From NCBI RefSeq assembly GCF_017348915.1, contig NZ_CP071383.1, positions 3,100,001 to 3,164,000 of the forward strand: a stretch of 64,000 nt of DNA, read 5' to 3'. The notes under the pieces are model-generated. The model saw nothing but the letters and a program-made list of their open reading frames with translations. It was not told the DNA's origin and made no database searches. This DNA comes from Leclercia pneumoniae. Lineage in GTDB: Bacteria > Pseudomonadota > Gammaproteobacteria > Enterobacterales > Enterobacteriaceae. Shown here one piece after another: positions 19,745 through 30,025 of the stretch. The position numbers and the translations under genes were made by a program. Each line of letters opens with the position of its first letter. Position 1 is the stretch's first letter.

Positions 19745-20607
19745 TACATTGCGCGGCCAAAGGTATTGCACTGCGCCGGGTCACCGCTATCGAAACCGCG
19801 TTTGAACCAGGTGTAGCGCTGCTGTGAGCTGCCGTGAGTAAAGCTATCGGGGACGACGTGCCCCTGGCTTTGCTGCTGCAGGCGATCATCACCAATGGCT
19901 TCGGCGGCGTTGAGCGCCTCTTCCAGGTCGCCCGCTTCCAGCACGCCTTGCTGCTGCATATTGTGTCCCCACACGCCGGCGTAGCAGTCGGCCTGTAGCT
20001 CCATGCGCACCGACAGCGCGTTTACTTCAGTCTGGCTGGCATTTTGCTGCAGCTGACGCACCTTTGGCTCGATACCCAGCAGCTTCTGCACGTGGTGCCC
20101 AACTTCATGGGCAATAACATAGCCCTGAGCGAAATCGCCATCGGCGCCCAGTTTTGATTTCATGTCATCATAAAAAGAGAGATCGATATAGACGGTCGAA
20201 TCGGCCGGGCAGTAGAACGGCCCCATTACCGACTGGCCGGTGCCGCATCCGGTGCGCGTGGCGCCGCGATACATCACCAGTTTCGGCTGCTGATAGGTCC
20301 GGCCCATTTTGTCGAACAGCTGGCTCCATGTGTCTTCGGTCGTGGCCAGGATCACCGAAGTGAATTTTGCCGCTTCGTCCTCATTAGGGCTAATGGAACG
20401 CTGCGATTGCTGCTGTTCCATCGGTTGGCCGGTGAGTAAACCGGTCAGGTCGACGCCGTAGTACCCTGCTACCAGTACCACCACCAGCAGAACCAGCCCC
20501 CCCTTACCGCGAGGTAAGCGAAAGCCCGGGCCGCCCATCATCGGACCGCCGCCACCGCTGCGCCTGTCTTCTACATTGTCACTTTCACGACGCCCTTGCC
20601 AGCGCAT
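19744..20607 (-). CDS. ypfJ: Neutral zinc metallopeptidase family protein YpfJ
   Basis: 287-residue membrane-anchored protein with the zinc-protease motif HEVGHH at 167-172. One membrane helix at about 37-52 ([18 protein letters not shown]) puts the catalytic domain in the periplasm. The start at 20607 ([16 protein letters not shown]) matches E. coli; four extra upstream residues were dropped. Its stop overlaps the tmcA start. The substrate is unknown. Confidence 0.93.
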   Translation of the reverse strand: MRWQGRRESDNVEDRRSGGGGPMMGGPGFRLPRGKGGLVLLVVVLVAGYYGVDLTGLLTGQPMEQQQSQRSISPNEDEAAKFTSVILATTEDTWSQLFDKMGRTYQQPKLVMYRGATRTGCGTGQSVMGPFYCPADSTVYIDLSFYDDMKSKLGADGDFAQGYVIAHEVGHHVQKLLGIEPKVRQLQQNASQTEVNALSVRMELQADCYAGVWGHNMQQQGVLEAGDLEEALNAAEAIGDDRLQQQSQGHVVPDSFTHGSSQQRYTWFKRGFDSGDPAQCNTFGRAM

Positions 20608-20691
20608 ATCCCACCTCAATAATATCGCATTGATAATATGTCTGATCGTAGGCGTTTAAGGGGAAGATTACCACAGGCAACACGGATGAAA

Positions 20692-20719
20692 CGTCAGAGG
20701 CAGGTATCTACCTCTGACG
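20692..20719 (-). terminator. Hairpin downstream of purC
   Basis: Stem CGTCAGAGG/CCTCTGACG with a ten-base loop, 12 bases after the purC stop. The T run behind it is short (TTT), so termination may be weak. Confidence 0.55.
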
Positions 20720-20731
20720 GAAAAGCGGGGA

Positions 20732-21445
20732 TTAATCGAGGTTCACACCCAGACGATGGGCAACGGCTTCATAGGCTTCAACCACGCCACCCAGGCTCTG
20801 GCGGAAGCGGTCTTTGTCCATTTTATCCAGGGTCTCTTTATCCCACAGACGGCTACCGTCTGGAGAAAATTCATCGCCCAGTACCACTTCGCCTTTATAA
20901 AGTCCGAATTCCAGTTTGAAGTCGACCAGAATCAGGCCGGCGTCATCGAAGAGTTTTTTCAACACGTCGTTGGCTTTGAAGGTCAGCTCCTGCATGCGCG
21001 CCAGATTCTCTTTGCTCACCCAGCCAAAGGTTTCGCAGTAAGACTCGTTCACCATCGGGTCGTGCATCGCATCGTTTTTCAGGAACAGGTCGAACAGTGG
21101 CGGGTTCAGTTCGATACCCTCTTCAACGCCCAGACGTTTCACCAGGGAGCCAGCGGCACGGTTACGGACTACGCACTCAACCGGAACCATATCCAGTTTT
21201 TTCACCAGACATTCCGTATCGGACAGCAACGCTTCCATCTGCGTCGGAATACCCGCTTCCGCCAGTTTGCTCATAATGAAATAGTTAAACTTGTTGTTCA
21301 CCATCCCTTTACGATCGAACTGCTCAATGCGCGCGCCATCTCCTGCTGACGTATCATTGCGGAACTCGAGCACCAACAGATCGGGATTTTCCGTGCTGTA
21401 TACGGTTTTCGCTTTGCCACGATACAACTCAGCTTGCTTCTGCAT
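20732..21445 (-). CDS. purC: SAICAR synthase
   Basis: Phosphoribosylaminoimidazole-succinocarboxamide synthase, the ATP-dependent step that joins aspartate to CAIR in purine synthesis. Its 237 residues equal E. coli PurC and it is highly conserved. The SAICAR synthetase signatures [13 protein letters not shown] and LVDFKLEFG are clear. It has its own promoter with a PurR box 53 bases upstream. The bamC-dapA unit lies upstream on the same strand, ended by a terminator. Confidence 0.98.
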   Translation of the reverse strand: MQKQAELYRGKAKTVYSTENPDLLVLEFRNDTSAGDGARIEQFDRKGMVNNKFNYFIMSKLAEAGIPTQMEALLSDTECLVKKLDMVPVECVVRNRAAGSLVKRLGVEEGIELNPPLFDLFLKNDAMHDPMVNESYCETFGWVSKENLARMQELTFKANDVLKKLFDDAGLILVDFKLEFGLYKGEVVLGDEFSPDGSRLWDKETLDKMDKDRFRQSLGGVVEAYEAVAHRLGVNLD

Positions 21446-21497
21446 CTTCTCTACTCCTGGTGTGATGATTTGTGTACAAAACCCGGCGTATTATGCC

Positions 21498-21513
21498 ACG
21501 CACACGTTTGCGT
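21498..21513. promoter_or_regulatory. PurR box upstream of purC
   Basis: ACGCACACGTTTGCGT matches the PurR operator ACGCAAACGTTTGCGT at 15 of 16 positions. purC is a member of the PurR regulon in E. coli. Confidence 0.85.
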
Positions 21514-21520
21514 AGCACTA

Positions 21521-21555
21521 AAATAAAAAGAGCTGGATAAACCAGCACCTTTTTT
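21521..21555 (-). terminator. bamC terminator
   Basis: Stem GCTGG/CCAGC around TTTAT with A-rich and T-rich arms on both sides, directly after the bamC stop codon. The T-rich tail follows in the bamC direction. Confidence 0.75.
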
Positions 21556-22590
21556 TTATTTGCTGAATGCGGCCTGGAAGGCAGCAACCAGCGCATCGTT
21601 TTGCGACTGGGTCAGCGTATGCCCTTTCGGGTCGATAAATTGCAAACTACTGCGGTTATCCAGATCCCCTACCTGCAACTTATAGTCGCCGGCTGCGAGG
21701 CCTGGGTCACGCGCGCCAAGCTCTTCCCAGCTGCTATCGGAAAGCGGCTTGTAGGTCACCGCCATGCTGCCGGTAGAGCGGGTGCTGTCGTTGACCTTCA
21801 TACCTACGCGCTCCAGCGTCGACGGCAGACGTTGCCAGACCTGGTTGAACGGACCACGTACCACGAGCATAGGCAGGCCAGTATCGTCTGCAGCGCTCTG
21901 TACATCGAAGGTGGCGCCGTTACGGCTCTGCGCCGCGTTCGCCGCGTCGGTAGCGTTTTTATCGAGGCCCGCAGAGATTACGTTCAGCATCTCGGCGCTG
22001 TAGCGCTGCAGAGAAGCAGCATCAGCAACCGGTTTACCCGCCTGCTCCAGGTTCAACAGTTTGACCACCACGGCCTGCTGATAACCCTGAGCCTTAACAG
22101 AGACTTGATAACGACCACGGTACTGCTGATCTTCATCCAGACGGTTCCATTCGATCCAGTCCGTTGTCAGCGTCTGGCTGGCATCATCACGTTTATCGAT
22201 GGTGTAGTTCTTCGCCTGCAGCACGCTAACCACCTGTGGCCACAGGTTAGCGTTACGCGCGCTTTCGACCTGCAGGGTGGCGGTATCACCGGTAAACTGC
22301 GTGCGCGCACCGCTCACCAGCGCCAGCGGCTGTGCCGGCGGACGGATATCCAGCGCTTTACCCACCGCGCCACTGCCATTGGTGACAGGAATGGTGTAAT
22401 CGCCATTCTCAACCGGCAGGATCATGCCCGCAGGAGCATGAAGTTCAGCAAGCGGCGTAGCATCCAGGTAGGATTCGTCACCGCTCACCTGGCGTTTATA
22501 GCGTGAATCTGAGCTACAGGCCGCAAGCAGCATAACAAGCGAAACACCCGCAACCTTCGCCAGGCGCGATTTCTGTACTGAGTAAGCCAT
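21556..22590 (-). CDS. bamC: Outer membrane assembly lipoprotein BamC
   Basis: Lipoprotein of the BAM complex that folds beta-barrel proteins into the outer membrane. The signal peptide ends in the lipobox LLAAC, with the lipidated Cys at about residue 25. An unstructured N-terminal stretch that binds BamD ([14 protein letters not shown]) and two helix-grip domains follow. The start at 22590 ([15 protein letters not shown]) gives 344 residues as in E. coli. dapA is 16 bases upstream and the two form an operon. Confidence 0.97.
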   Translation of the reverse strand: MAYSVQKSRLAKVAGVSLVMLLAACSSDSRYKRQVSGDESYLDATPLAELHAPAGMILPVENGDYTIPVTNGSGAVGKALDIRPPAQPLALVSGARTQFTGDTATLQVESARNANLWPQVVSVLQAKNYTIDKRDDASQTLTTDWIEWNRLDEDQQYRGRYQVSVKAQGYQQAVVVKLLNLEQAGKPVADAASLQRYSAEMLNVISAGLDKNATDAANAAQSRNGATFDVQSAADDTGLPMLVVRGPFNQVWQRLPSTLERVGMKVNDSTRSTGSMAVTYKPLSDSSWEELGARDPGLAAGDYKLQVGDLDNRSSLQFIDPKGHTLTQSQNDALVAAFQAAFSK

Positions 22591-22606
22591 CAAATCTCCC
22601 TAAACT

Positions 22607-23485
22607 TTACAGCAAACCAGCATGCTTCAACGCGCCGGTAACCACTTCACGACCATGGTCGGTGATGGGGGTCATCGGCAGACGCAGCGTGTCGGTTGCT
22701 ACAAGTCCCAACTCCTTACATGCCCATTTCACTGGGATCGGATTGGGTTCGACAAATAATTTATTGTGCAGCGGCATCAGACGCTGGTTGATCAACCGTG
22801 CTTCCTGGAAATGCCCTGCGGCAGCCAGTTTGCACATTTCAGCCATATCACGGGCCGCGATGTTTGAGGTCACGGAAATGACCCCATGACCACCGAGCTG
22901 CATAAAGTCCAGCGCAGTGGCATCATCCCCGCTGAGCAGGATGAAGTCGTCTGAAACCAGCTCTTTGATCTGGTGAACACGGCTTAAGTTCCCGGTCGCC
23001 TCTTTAATCGCAATAATATTTTTTACTTTGGCGAGACGGCCCACGGTTTCTGGCAGCATATCGCAGCCAGTACGCGACGGCACATTATACAGGATTTGCG
23101 GCAAGTCAGTATGTTCGGCGATAGCTTTGAAGTGCTGGAACAGACCTTCCTGGGTAGGACGGTTGTAGTATGGCGTTACCGTCAGGCAACCCACAACGCC
23201 GCTGTCGTTAAAACGCTGCGTCAGGCTGATAGCCTCAGCAGTAGCATTGGCGCCAGTTCCGGCAATGACCGGGATGCGGCCGTCAGCCAGTTCAAGGGTC
23301 ATCAATACGACATCGCCATGCTCATCGTGGCTCAGCGTGGCAGATTCACCGGTAGTCCCTACCGATACAATCGCCGAGGTTCCGCTGGCGACATGATAAT
23401 CAATCAGTTTCTTCAGGCTTGACCGGCAGACATTACCTTTTTCATCCATCGGTGTAACAATCGCGACAATACTTCCCGTGAACAT
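22607..23485 (-). CDS. dapA: 4-hydroxy-tetrahydrodipicolinate synthase
   Basis: Condenses aspartate semialdehyde with pyruvate, the first committed step to diaminopimelate and lysine. Its 292 residues equal E. coli DapA. The Schiff-base Lys161 is in [10 protein letters not shown], Tyr133 in [10 protein letters not shown] and the GTTGE motif at 43-47. It heads the dapA-bamC unit; gcvR is divergent upstream. Confidence 0.98.
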   Translation of the reverse strand: MFTGSIVAIVTPMDEKGNVCRSSLKKLIDYHVASGTSAIVSVGTTGESATLSHDEHGDVVLMTLELADGRIPVIAGTGANATAEAISLTQRFNDSGVVGCLTVTPYYNRPTQEGLFQHFKAIAEHTDLPQILYNVPSRTGCDMLPETVGRLAKVKNIIAIKEATGNLSRVHQIKELVSDDFILLSGDDATALDFMQLGGHGVISVTSNIAARDMAEMCKLAAAGHFQEARLINQRLMPLHNKLFVEPNPIPVKWACKELGLVATDTLRLPMTPITDHGREVVTGALKHAGLL

Positions 23486-23630
23486 GGGCCATCCTCAATG
23501 CGTGCAAGAGCCTCAATGGTACGTTTGGAACTGTAATAAAAGCAAGCGACCTGAGGCCCCCAGGTTGTTGTATGCCGGTTTTTTTTATGCTTTCCTTAGT
23601 AAGACTTAACCACGCAAAGGAAGAACAGGT

Positions 23631-24200
23631 TTGACAACCCCATCACAACATTACCTGGTTATCACTGCGCTGGGTGCCGACAGGCCTGGTATTGTGAACA
23701 CCATCACCCGTCACGTCAGTAGCTGCGGCTGTAACATTGAAGATAGCCGGCTGGCGATGCTGGGCGAAGAGTTCACGTTTATTATGCTGCTTTCCGGGTC
23801 ATGGAACGCCATTAACTTAATTGAGTCGACGCTGCCGATGAAAGGGGCTGAGCTGGACCTGCTCATCGTCATGAAGCGCACCACTGCACGCCCTATTCCG
23901 GCCATGCCCGCAACCGTCTGGGTGCAGGTCGAGGTGAATGACTCACCGCATCTAATCGAACGTTTCACTGCGCTGTTCGACAGCCATCAAATGAACGTCG
24001 CAGAGCTGGTTTCTCGCACGCAGCCCGGAAATGATGAGAATGCCCCACGGCTGTTCATTCAGATTACCGCTCATAGCCCCGCCTCGCACGATGCGTCAAA
24101 TATCGAGCAAGCGTTCAAAGCCCTATGTACAGAATTGAATGCGCAAGGCAGTATAAACGTCGTCAACTATTCACAGCATGAACAGGATGGAGTTGAGTAA
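23631..24200 (+). CDS. gcvR: Glycine cleavage repressor accessory protein GcvR
   Basis: Binds GcvA and turns it into a repressor of the gcvTHP operon when glycine is low. Two ACT domains occupy the 189 residues (about 5-80 and 90-170). The start is TTG at 23631 (read MTTPSQHYLVITALGADRPG), as in E. coli; the next ATG would remove the first ACT strand. The stop overlaps the bcp start by one base (TAATG), suggesting coupled translation. Confidence 0.95.
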   Translation: MTTPSQHYLVITALGADRPGIVNTITRHVSSCGCNIEDSRLAMLGEEFTFIMLLSGSWNAINLIESTLPMKGAELDLLIVMKRTTARPIPAMPATVWVQVEVNDSPHLIERFTALFDSHQMNVAELVSRTQPGNDENAPRLFIQITAHSPASHDASNIEQAFKALCTELNAQGSINVVNYSQHEQDGVE

Positions 24201-24670
24201 TGAATCCACTGAAAGCCGGTGACATCGCACCGAAATTTAGCTTGCCCGATCAAGACGGTGAGCAAGTAAATTTGGCCGACTTCCAGGGACAGCGTGTTCT
24301 GGTCTATTTCTACCCGAAAGCCATGACGCCAGGCTGTACCGTACAAGCGTGCGGTTTACGCGATAACATGGACGGTTTGAAAAATGCAGGCGTTGACGTG
24401 CTGGGTATCAGCACTGACAAGCCTGAAAAGCTCTCTCGCTTCGCCGAAAAAGAGCTGTTGAACTTTACGCTGCTTTCCGACGAAGACCACAAAGTTTGCG
24501 AAAGCTTTGGCGTCTGGGGTGAGAAATCCTTTATGGGGAAAACCTATGACGGCATCCACCGTATCAGTTTCCTGATTGACGCCAACGGCAAAGTCGAACA
24601 TGTGTTTGACGATTTTAAAACCAGCAATCACCATGACGTGGTGCTTAACTGGCTAAAAGAGAACGCCTGA
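24200..24670 (+). CDS. bcp: Thioredoxin-dependent thiol peroxidase Bcp
   Basis: Peroxiredoxin that reduces hydrogen peroxide and organic or lipid peroxides with thioredoxin as donor. Peroxidatic Cys46 lies in TPGCTVQACGLRD with the second Cys51 five residues later, as in E. coli Bcp. 156 residues. Overlaps the gcvR stop by one base and is followed by a bidirectional terminator shared with the convergent perM. Confidence 0.97.
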   Translation: MNPLKAGDIAPKFSLPDQDGEQVNLADFQGQRVLVYFYPKAMTPGCTVQACGLRDNMDGLKNAGVDVLGISTDKPEKLSRFAEKELLNFTLLSDEDHKVCESFGVWGEKSFMGKTYDGIHRISFLIDANGKVEHVFDDFKTSNHHDVVLNWLKENA

Positions 24671-24678
24671 TTTAAAAC

Positions 24679-24706
24679 AAAACGGCAACCCTGAGGTTGC
24701 CGTTTT
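24679..24706. terminator. Bidirectional terminator between bcp and perM
   Basis: Twelve-base stem AAAACGGCAACC/GGTTGCCGTTTT with loop CTGA, A and T tracts on both sides. It serves the convergent genes bcp and perM. Confidence 0.9.
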
Positions 24707-24721
24707 TTATGTTGAGGCTCG

Positions 24722-25783
24722 CTACTCTTCTACCGCAGGAACATCTGGCCATGCGTGCACCACGGCCTTGATGAGCGTCGCCAGTGGAATCGCAAAGAAC
24801 ACCCCCCAGAATCCCCATAGCCCGCCAAAAATCACCACCGACAGAATAATCACCAGCGGATGCAGGTTCACCGCTTCAGAGAAGAGCACCGGGACCAGCA
24901 GATTGCCATCCAGCCCCTGGATAATCAGGTACACCGCGAAGCAGCTCCAGAACTCAGTATCCAGGCCAAACTGGAATAGCGCGACCCCGACCACCGGAAT
25001 CGTCACCACAAATGCCCCGATGTAGGGGATCAGCACCGAGAAGCCGACCAGCACTGCCAGTAGCAACGAATAGTTGAGCCCAAAGATGACGAAGCCAATC
25101 CAGGTCGCCACACCCACTACAATCATCTCCAGCACTTTGCCGCGAATGTAGTTCGTGATTTGCTGATTCATCTCTTGCCATACCTGCCCTGCCAGCCCGC
25201 GGTTCCGCGGCAGTACGCGGCGTACCGCGTTGAGCATCTGCTCTTTATCCTTCACCAGGAAGAAGACCATCAGCGGCACCAGAACCAGATAAACCGCCAG
25301 CGTCAGCAGCCCGACCAGCGAGGCGAGGGAAAATTTCACTACCGTATCCCCCATCGTCATGATGCGGGTACGCACATTTTCCGCCATGGCATCAATGATG
25401 CCCGCGTCCATCAGCGCCGGATAGCGGCGCGGCAAGGTAGCGGCAAAATCGGAGAGCTTGCTGAGCATACCGGGCATATCACGTATCAGGTAGATGCCCT
25501 GCTGCCAGGCAATGGGCAGAACCACAAAGGACATCAGCAGTAAGATTCCGACAAAGAGCACCAGCACGATGGTGCTTGCCCAGCGGCGAGAGCAGCCGAT
25601 ATGTTCCAGGCGAACGGTAGGCCACTCCAGAAGATAGGCCAGAACGATGGCGACCAGCAGCGGTGCTAAAAGTCCGCTAAAGAAGAAGAGAATGCCAAAT
25701 CCGGCAACAAGAATAACCAACAAAGCAATGGCTTCCGGATCGCTAAAACGCCGGCGATACCACTGCATCAATAACTCAAGCAT
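24722..25783 (-). CDS. perM: AI-2E family permease PerM
   Basis: Polytopic membrane protein of the AI-2E/UPF0118 family with about eight hydrophobic helices over 353 residues. The start at 25783 (MLELLMQWYRRRFSDPEA) matches E. coli PerM; a longer frame to 25876 adds unconserved residues. Family members have been proposed as exporters of autoinducer-2 or as ion/proton antiporters; the E. coli substrate is not established. bepA is divergent. Confidence 0.92.
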   Translation of the reverse strand: MLELLMQWYRRRFSDPEAIALLVILVAGFGILFFFSGLLAPLLVAIVLAYLLEWPTVRLEHIGCSRRWASTIVLVLFVGILLLMSFVVLPIAWQQGIYLIRDMPGMLSKLSDFAATLPRRYPALMDAGIIDAMAENVRTRIMTMGDTVVKFSLASLVGLLTLAVYLVLVPLMVFFLVKDKEQMLNAVRRVLPRNRGLAGQVWQEMNQQITNYIRGKVLEMIVVGVATWIGFVIFGLNYSLLLAVLVGFSVLIPYIGAFVVTIPVVGVALFQFGLDTEFWSCFAVYLIIQGLDGNLLVPVLFSEAVNLHPLVIILSVVIFGGLWGFWGVFFAIPLATLIKAVVHAWPDVPAVEE

Positions 25784-25945
25784 ACAGTCCTTACCTGGGG
25801 AGGTGGCGAGAGAGAACAGGCGAATTGTATCGAAGAGTCGTTGAAAAGACTTTCGCTTTTTATCGTCTTGTCGCAAAACGCAAAAGCTGAGACGGGGGAT
25901 TTTCTTATCGCCCCGACACGGCTACACTCGCAAAGCAGCCGCTGG

Positions 25946-25973
25946 TGAACGATATACGGGTTCGCCGGTCAAA
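25946..25973 (+). promoter_or_regulatory. Candidate sigma-E promoter of bepA
   Basis: The -35 element TGAACGA and the -10 element TCAAA are separated by exactly 16 bases, the optimum for RpoE (GGAACTT-N16-TCAAA). The predicted start lies about 25 bases before the bepA ATG. E. coli bepA (yfgC) is a sigma-E regulon member. Confidence 0.65.
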
Positions 25974-26003
25974 ATAGCACACCCAACAGACAGGACCGAG
26001 GTT

Positions 26004-27467
26004 ATGTTCAGGCAGTTGAAAAAAACGCTGGTTGCAACGCTTATCGCTGCTCTGACCGTGGGTCAGATGACGCCAGCCTTTGCCGATTCGGCCGATTCAT
26101 TGCCGGATATGGGCACCTCAGCAGGAAGCACGCTCTCCATTGGCCAGGAGATGCAGATGGGCGATTTTTATGTCCGCCAGCTTCGTGGCAGCGCGCCGTT
26201 GATCAACGATCCCCTGCTGGTGCAGTACATTAACTCACTGGGCATGCGGCTGGTCTCCCATGCAGATTCAGTGAAGACGCCGTTCCACTTCTTTTTGATC
26301 AACAACGACGAGATCAACGCCTTCGCCTTCTTTGGCGGTAACGTGGTGTTGCACTCGGCGCTGTTCCGCTATGCCGATAACGAAAGCCAGCTGGCGTCGG
26401 TGATGGCGCACGAAATTTCCCACGTTACCCAGCGTCACCTGGCTCGGGCCATGGAAGATCAAAAACGTAGCGCCCCGCTGACCTGGGTTGGTGCGCTGGG
26501 TTCGATTCTGCTGGCAATGGCAAGCCCCCAGGCCGGTATGGCCGCCCTGACGGGTACGCTGGCGGGCACCCGCCAGGGGATGATCAGCTTTACCCAGCAA
26601 AACGAACAGGAAGCCGACCGTATCGGTATCCAGGTATTGCAACGCTCTGGCTTTGATCCGCAGGCTATGCCCACCTTCCTTGAAAAATTGCTCGACCAGG
26701 CGCGTTACTCCTCCCGTCCGCCGGAAATCTTGCTGACTCACCCCCTGCCTGAGAGCCGCCTTTCTGATGCCCGTAACCGTGCCAATCAGATGCGTTCGGT
26801 GGTGGTGCAGTCTTCAGAAGATTTTTACATGGCGAAGGTGAGAACGCTCGGGATGTATAACTCTGGTCGTAATCAGTTAACCAGCGATCTGCTCGACAGC
26901 TGGGCTAAAGGGAATGTGCGCGAACAGCGCGCGGCGCAGTATGGCCGGGCCCTGCAGGCGATGGAGGCGAGTAATTACGATGAGGCACGCAAGAATCTGC
27001 AGCCTTTGCTGACGGCTGAACCGGGCAATGCCTGGTATCTCGACCTCGCCACAGACATTGATTTGGGCCAGAAACGCGCCACAGAGGCGATTAATCGCCT
27101 GAAGGGCGCACGCGATCTGCGCAACAATCCGGTGCTGCAACTCAACCTGGCGAATGCTTACTTACAGGGTGGTCAGCCGCAGGAGGCTGTGACCATCCTC
27201 AATCGCTATACCTTCAGCTATAAAGACGACCCCAACGGCTGGGATCTGCTGGCGCAGGCCGAAGCCGCGCTGAACCATCGCGATCAGGAGCTGGCCGCGC
27301 GCGCCGAGGGTTATGCCCTTGCCGGACGACTGGATCAGGCTATCTCGTTGCTGAGCAGCGCCAGCTCGCAGGCGAAGCTGGGGAGCCTGCAGCAGGCGCG
27401 CTACGATGCCCGTATCGATCAGCTGCGACAGTTACAACAGCGCTACCGCCCGTATGAAAAGATGTAA
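26004..27467 (+). CDS. bepA: Periplasmic metalloprotease/chaperone BepA
   Basis: M48 peptidase that promotes assembly of LptD and degrades stalled or misfolded outer membrane proteins. Signal peptide at 1-27 ending QMTPAFA. The zinc motif HEISH places His136, Glu137 and His140 in [12 protein letters not shown]. The C-terminal part (about 310-487) is TPR repeats that contact BAM. 487 residues as in E. coli. yfgD follows after 12 bases. Confidence 0.97.
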   Translation: MFRQLKKTLVATLIAALTVGQMTPAFADSADSLPDMGTSAGSTLSIGQEMQMGDFYVRQLRGSAPLINDPLLVQYINSLGMRLVSHADSVKTPFHFFLINNDEINAFAFFGGNVVLHSALFRYADNESQLASVMAHEISHVTQRHLARAMEDQKRSAPLTWVGALGSILLAMASPQAGMAALTGTLAGTRQGMISFTQQNEQEADRIGIQVLQRSGFDPQAMPTFLEKLLDQARYSSRPPEILLTHPLPESRLSDARNRANQMRSVVVQSSEDFYMAKVRTLGMYNSGRNQLTSDLLDSWAKGNVREQRAAQYGRALQAMEASNYDEARKNLQPLLTAEPGNAWYLDLATDIDLGQKRATEAINRLKGARDLRNNPVLQLNLANAYLQGGQPQEAVTILNRYTFSYKDDPNGWDLLAQAEAALNHRDQELAARAEGYALAGRLDQAISLLSSASSQAKLGSLQQARYDARIDQLRQLQQRYRPYEKM

Positions 27468-27479
27468 AAAGGAGAACAG

Positions 27480-27839
27480 ATGACTAACGCGGTAAAGATC
27501 TACCATAACCCTCGCTGCTCCAAGAGCCGCGAAACGTTAAGCTTGCTGCAATCGAACGGTATTGAACCAGACGTGGTTCTTTATCTTGAGACGCCGCCGG
27601 ATGCCGACACGATCAAGGCGCTGCTGCAAATGTTGGGAATGGGTAGCGCACGTGAACTGATGCGCCAGAAAGAGGAGCTCTATAAATCGCTCAACCTGGC
27701 TGACAGCCACCTGAGCGAAGCCGCGCTAATCCAGGCGATGGTAGAGAACCCGAAACTGATTGAGCGGCCGATTGTGGTCGCGAACGGCAAAGCGCGTATC
27801 GGACGCCCGCCGGAACAGGTACTGGATATCGTCAAGTAA
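27480..27839 (+). CDS. yfgD: ArsC-family (arsenate reductase-like) protein YfgD
   Basis: 119-residue thioredoxin-fold protein related to glutaredoxin-dependent arsenate reductase. The active-site Cys13 is in HNPRCSKSRETL, and the C-terminal RPIVVANGKARIGRPPE is typical. No arsR or arsB is nearby, and the position behind bepA matches E. coli yfgD. Its arsenate activity and physiological role are unproven. Confidence 0.9.
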   Translation: MTNAVKIYHNPRCSKSRETLSLLQSNGIEPDVVLYLETPPDADTIKALLQMLGMGSARELMRQKEELYKSLNLADSHLSEAALIQAMVENPKLIERPIVVANGKARIGRPPEQVLDIVK

Positions 27840-27848
27840 GAAGAGGTC

Positions 27849-27869
27849 AACCCGGCAGTCGGCCGGGTT
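27849..27869. terminator. Hairpin between yfgD and hda
   Basis: Stem AACCCGGC/GCCGGGTT, loop AGTCG, between two convergent genes. It lacks a clear T run on either side, so it may act as a weak or Rho-assisted terminator. Confidence 0.5.
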
Positions 27870-28570
27870 CAGAGCGCCAGAATATCTTTTACGAAAGGAA
27901 TAGTCAGCTTTCGCTGGGCGGTAATAGAGGCATGGTCCAGCTTGTCGAGCGTGACAAACAGCGTGCGCATTTCACGATCCAGCCGCTTCAGCAAGAAGCG
28001 CCCCACATCTTCCGGCAGTTCAAAACCTCTCAGCCGCGCCCGCAGTTGCAAAGCCTGTAGTTTGTCTTCGTCTGACAGCGGTTGCAGCTTATAGATCTGT
28101 CCCCAGTCCAGTCGCGACGCGAGATCCGCCAGCCCCAGGTTCAACTGGCGCGGAGGACGATCGCCGGTGATCAACAGCCGGGTGTTACCGGATTCAAGGA
28201 TGCGGTTGTAGAGATTAAAGATCGCCATCTCCCAGAGTTCATCACCCGCCACGCACTCAATATTGTCGATACAGACCAGGGAAAGCTGCTCCATACCGTC
28301 AAGCACTTCGGGTACAAACCAGGTGCGTTTATCGAGCGGAACGTAACCCACGGCGTCACCACGCTGAGAGAGCTCAGCACAGGCTGCGTGCAGTAAATGG
28401 CTGCGGCCCGCACCTTCGCGCGACCAGATATAGATGTAACCGCTATGCTCCTGGCGCAGCACGTTTTGCAGTGCAGCCAGTAAAGAGGGGTTATCACCCG
28501 GCCAGAAACTGGCAAACGTTTCGTCGTCGGGTAAATAAAGTGGCAAAGAGAGCTGTGCCGGTGCGTTCAG
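27869..28570 (-). CDS. hda: DnaA regulatory inactivator Hda (CTG start)
   Basis: AAA+ protein that, with the DNA-loaded sliding clamp, stimulates hydrolysis of ATP by DnaA and prevents over-initiation. No ATG or GTG precedes the conserved N-terminus. Starting at CTG (28570) gives [16 protein letters not shown] and 233 residues, as in E. coli, where CTG is also the start. The choice matters because the clamp-binding motif QLSLPL (6-11) would be lost from the next start, TTG at 28546. The Walker A-like GAGRSH is at 53-58. It lies behind uraA on the same strand. Confidence 0.93.
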   Translation of the reverse strand: MNAPAQLSLPLYLPDDETFASFWPGDNPSLLAALQNVLRQEHSGYIYIWSREGAGRSHLLHAACAELSQRGDAVGYVPLDKRTWFVPEVLDGMEQLSLVCIDNIECVAGDELWEMAIFNLYNRILESGNTRLLITGDRPPRQLNLGLADLASRLDWGQIYKLQPLSDEDKLQALQLRARLRGFELPEDVGRFLLKRLDREMRTLFVTLDKLDHASITAQRKLTIPFVKDILAL

Positions 28571-28634
28571 AAATACCTCAACCAGGTCTTACTCGTAATC
28601 GGCAAAGAGTTTAGCACGGAACATGCAGGGAGAG

Positions 28635-28659
28635 AACCGGGCGGAACGGCCGCCCGGTT
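28635..28659 (-). terminator. Hairpin between uraA and hda
   Basis: Ten-base stem AACCGGGCGG/CCGCCCGGTT with a five-base loop just after uraA. The following sequence is T-poor, so read-through to hda is possible. Confidence 0.5.
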
Positions 28660-28665
28660 TATCGA

Positions 28666-29955
28666 TCAATGTGCGGATTTTTCGCTCTCTTCCGCATCCA
28701 GAACTACCTCTTCCGGACGCAGAACCGAGATCGCTTTGAAGATCAGGCTCAGGGCGATGCCGACAATCGTGGCCAGCGCCATCCCTTTCAGCTCTGCGGC
28801 GCCGATGTGTACCTTCGCGCCGCTCACGCCGATGATCAAAATCACGGAGGTCAGGATCAGGTTTTGCGCTTTGCTGTAATCGACCTTGGATTCGATCAGG
28901 ACGCGGATACCGGATGCGCCAATCACGCCGTACAGCAGCAGCGACACGCCGCCCATTACCGGAACCGGGATAATCTGAATCGCCGCAGCCAGCTTACCCA
29001 CGCATGAAAGCAGAATGGCGATGATGGCCGCGCCGCCAATTACCCAGGTGCTGTAGACGCGGGTGATCGCCATAACGCCGATATTCTCACCGTAGGTGGT
29101 GTTTGGCGTGGAGCCGAAGAATCCGGAAATCATGGTCGACAGGCCGTTCGCAAACATTGAGCGATGCAGGCCAGGGTCGCGGATAAGATCGCGCTTAACG
29201 ATATTCGCCGTGACCACCAGGTGGCCGACGTGCTCCGCAATCACCACCAGCGCAGCAGGCAGGATGGTGAAGATAGCGAACCACTCGAAGCGCGGAGTAT
29301 AGAAGGTTGGTAGAGCGAACCAGTGCGCCTGGGCAATAGGGGTGGTATCCACAACGCCCATTGCGAAGGAGAGCGCATAACCCGCCAGCACGCCGATCAA
29401 AATCGGGATAATGGCCATAAAGCCACGGAACAGCACGGAACCAAATACCGTTACACCCAGCGTGACCAGCGAGATGATAATGGTTTTAGAATCCGGCGAT
29501 TGTCCCTCAGCAGGGAGTAATCCCGCCATATTGGCCGCCACGCCTGCCAATTCCAGACCGATGACGGCCACGATCGCCCCCATCGCCGCAGGCGGGAACA
29601 TGACGTCCAGCCAGCCGGTACCGGCTTTCTTCACAATGAAAGAGACCAGACAGAACAGCACGCCACACATGATAAAGCCGCCCAGCGCCACTTCATAACC
29701 CAGCGGCAGCAACAGCAGCACCGGAGAGATAAATGCAAAGCTGGAACCCAGGTAAGCCGGGATTTTACCTTTACAGATGAAGAGGTAAAGCAAGGTGCCG
29801 ACACCGTTAAACAGCAGCACGGTAGCCGGGTTAATGTGGAACAGGATGGGCACCAGCACGGTTGCGCCAAACATGGCAAACAGGTGCTGCAAACTAAGCG
29901 GGATCGTCTGTAAAAGCGGCGGTCTTTCACTCACCCCGATAGCACGGCGCGTCAT
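28666..29955 (-). CDS. uraA: Uracil:proton symporter UraA
   Basis: NCS2-family inner-membrane transporter, 429 residues with 14 helices arranged as two inverted repeats. It begins MTRRAIGVSERPPLLQTIPL. The conserved substrate-site segments VIAEHVGHLVVTANIV (Glu and His) and GFFGSTPNTTYGENIGV are intact. It follows upp on the same strand; uracil uptake and its conversion to UMP are thus encoded together. Confidence 0.97.
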   Translation of the reverse strand: MTRRAIGVSERPPLLQTIPLSLQHLFAMFGATVLVPILFHINPATVLLFNGVGTLLYLFICKGKIPAYLGSSFAFISPVLLLLPLGYEVALGGFIMCGVLFCLVSFIVKKAGTGWLDVMFPPAAMGAIVAVIGLELAGVAANMAGLLPAEGQSPDSKTIIISLVTLGVTVFGSVLFRGFMAIIPILIGVLAGYALSFAMGVVDTTPIAQAHWFALPTFYTPRFEWFAIFTILPAALVVIAEHVGHLVVTANIVKRDLIRDPGLHRSMFANGLSTMISGFFGSTPNTTYGENIGVMAITRVYSTWVIGGAAIIAILLSCVGKLAAAIQIIPVPVMGGVSLLLYGVIGASGIRVLIESKVDYSKAQNLILTSVILIIGVSGAKVHIGAAELKGMALATIVGIALSLIFKAISVLRPEEVVLDAEESEKSAH

Positions 29956-29997
29956 AGTGTTGTCCTCTGAGTAATGATTATTGTGGGTGTTGTATTC

Positions 29998-30025
29998 AAA
30001 AAAAAGCCGACTATCAAAGTCGGCT
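29998..30025 (-). terminator. Intercistronic terminator/attenuator between upp and uraA
   Basis: Perfect stem AGCCGACT/AGTCGGCT, loop ATCAA, followed in the transcript by eight T. It lies between upp and uraA, so a large part of upp transcripts may stop here and uraA would be made at a lower level. Confidence 0.75.

Noticed and set aside
27480..27839. Arsenic resistance locus
   Set aside because: yfgD is ArsC-like, but no arsR, arsB or arsA gene is near and the locus is the normal bepA-yfgD core context.
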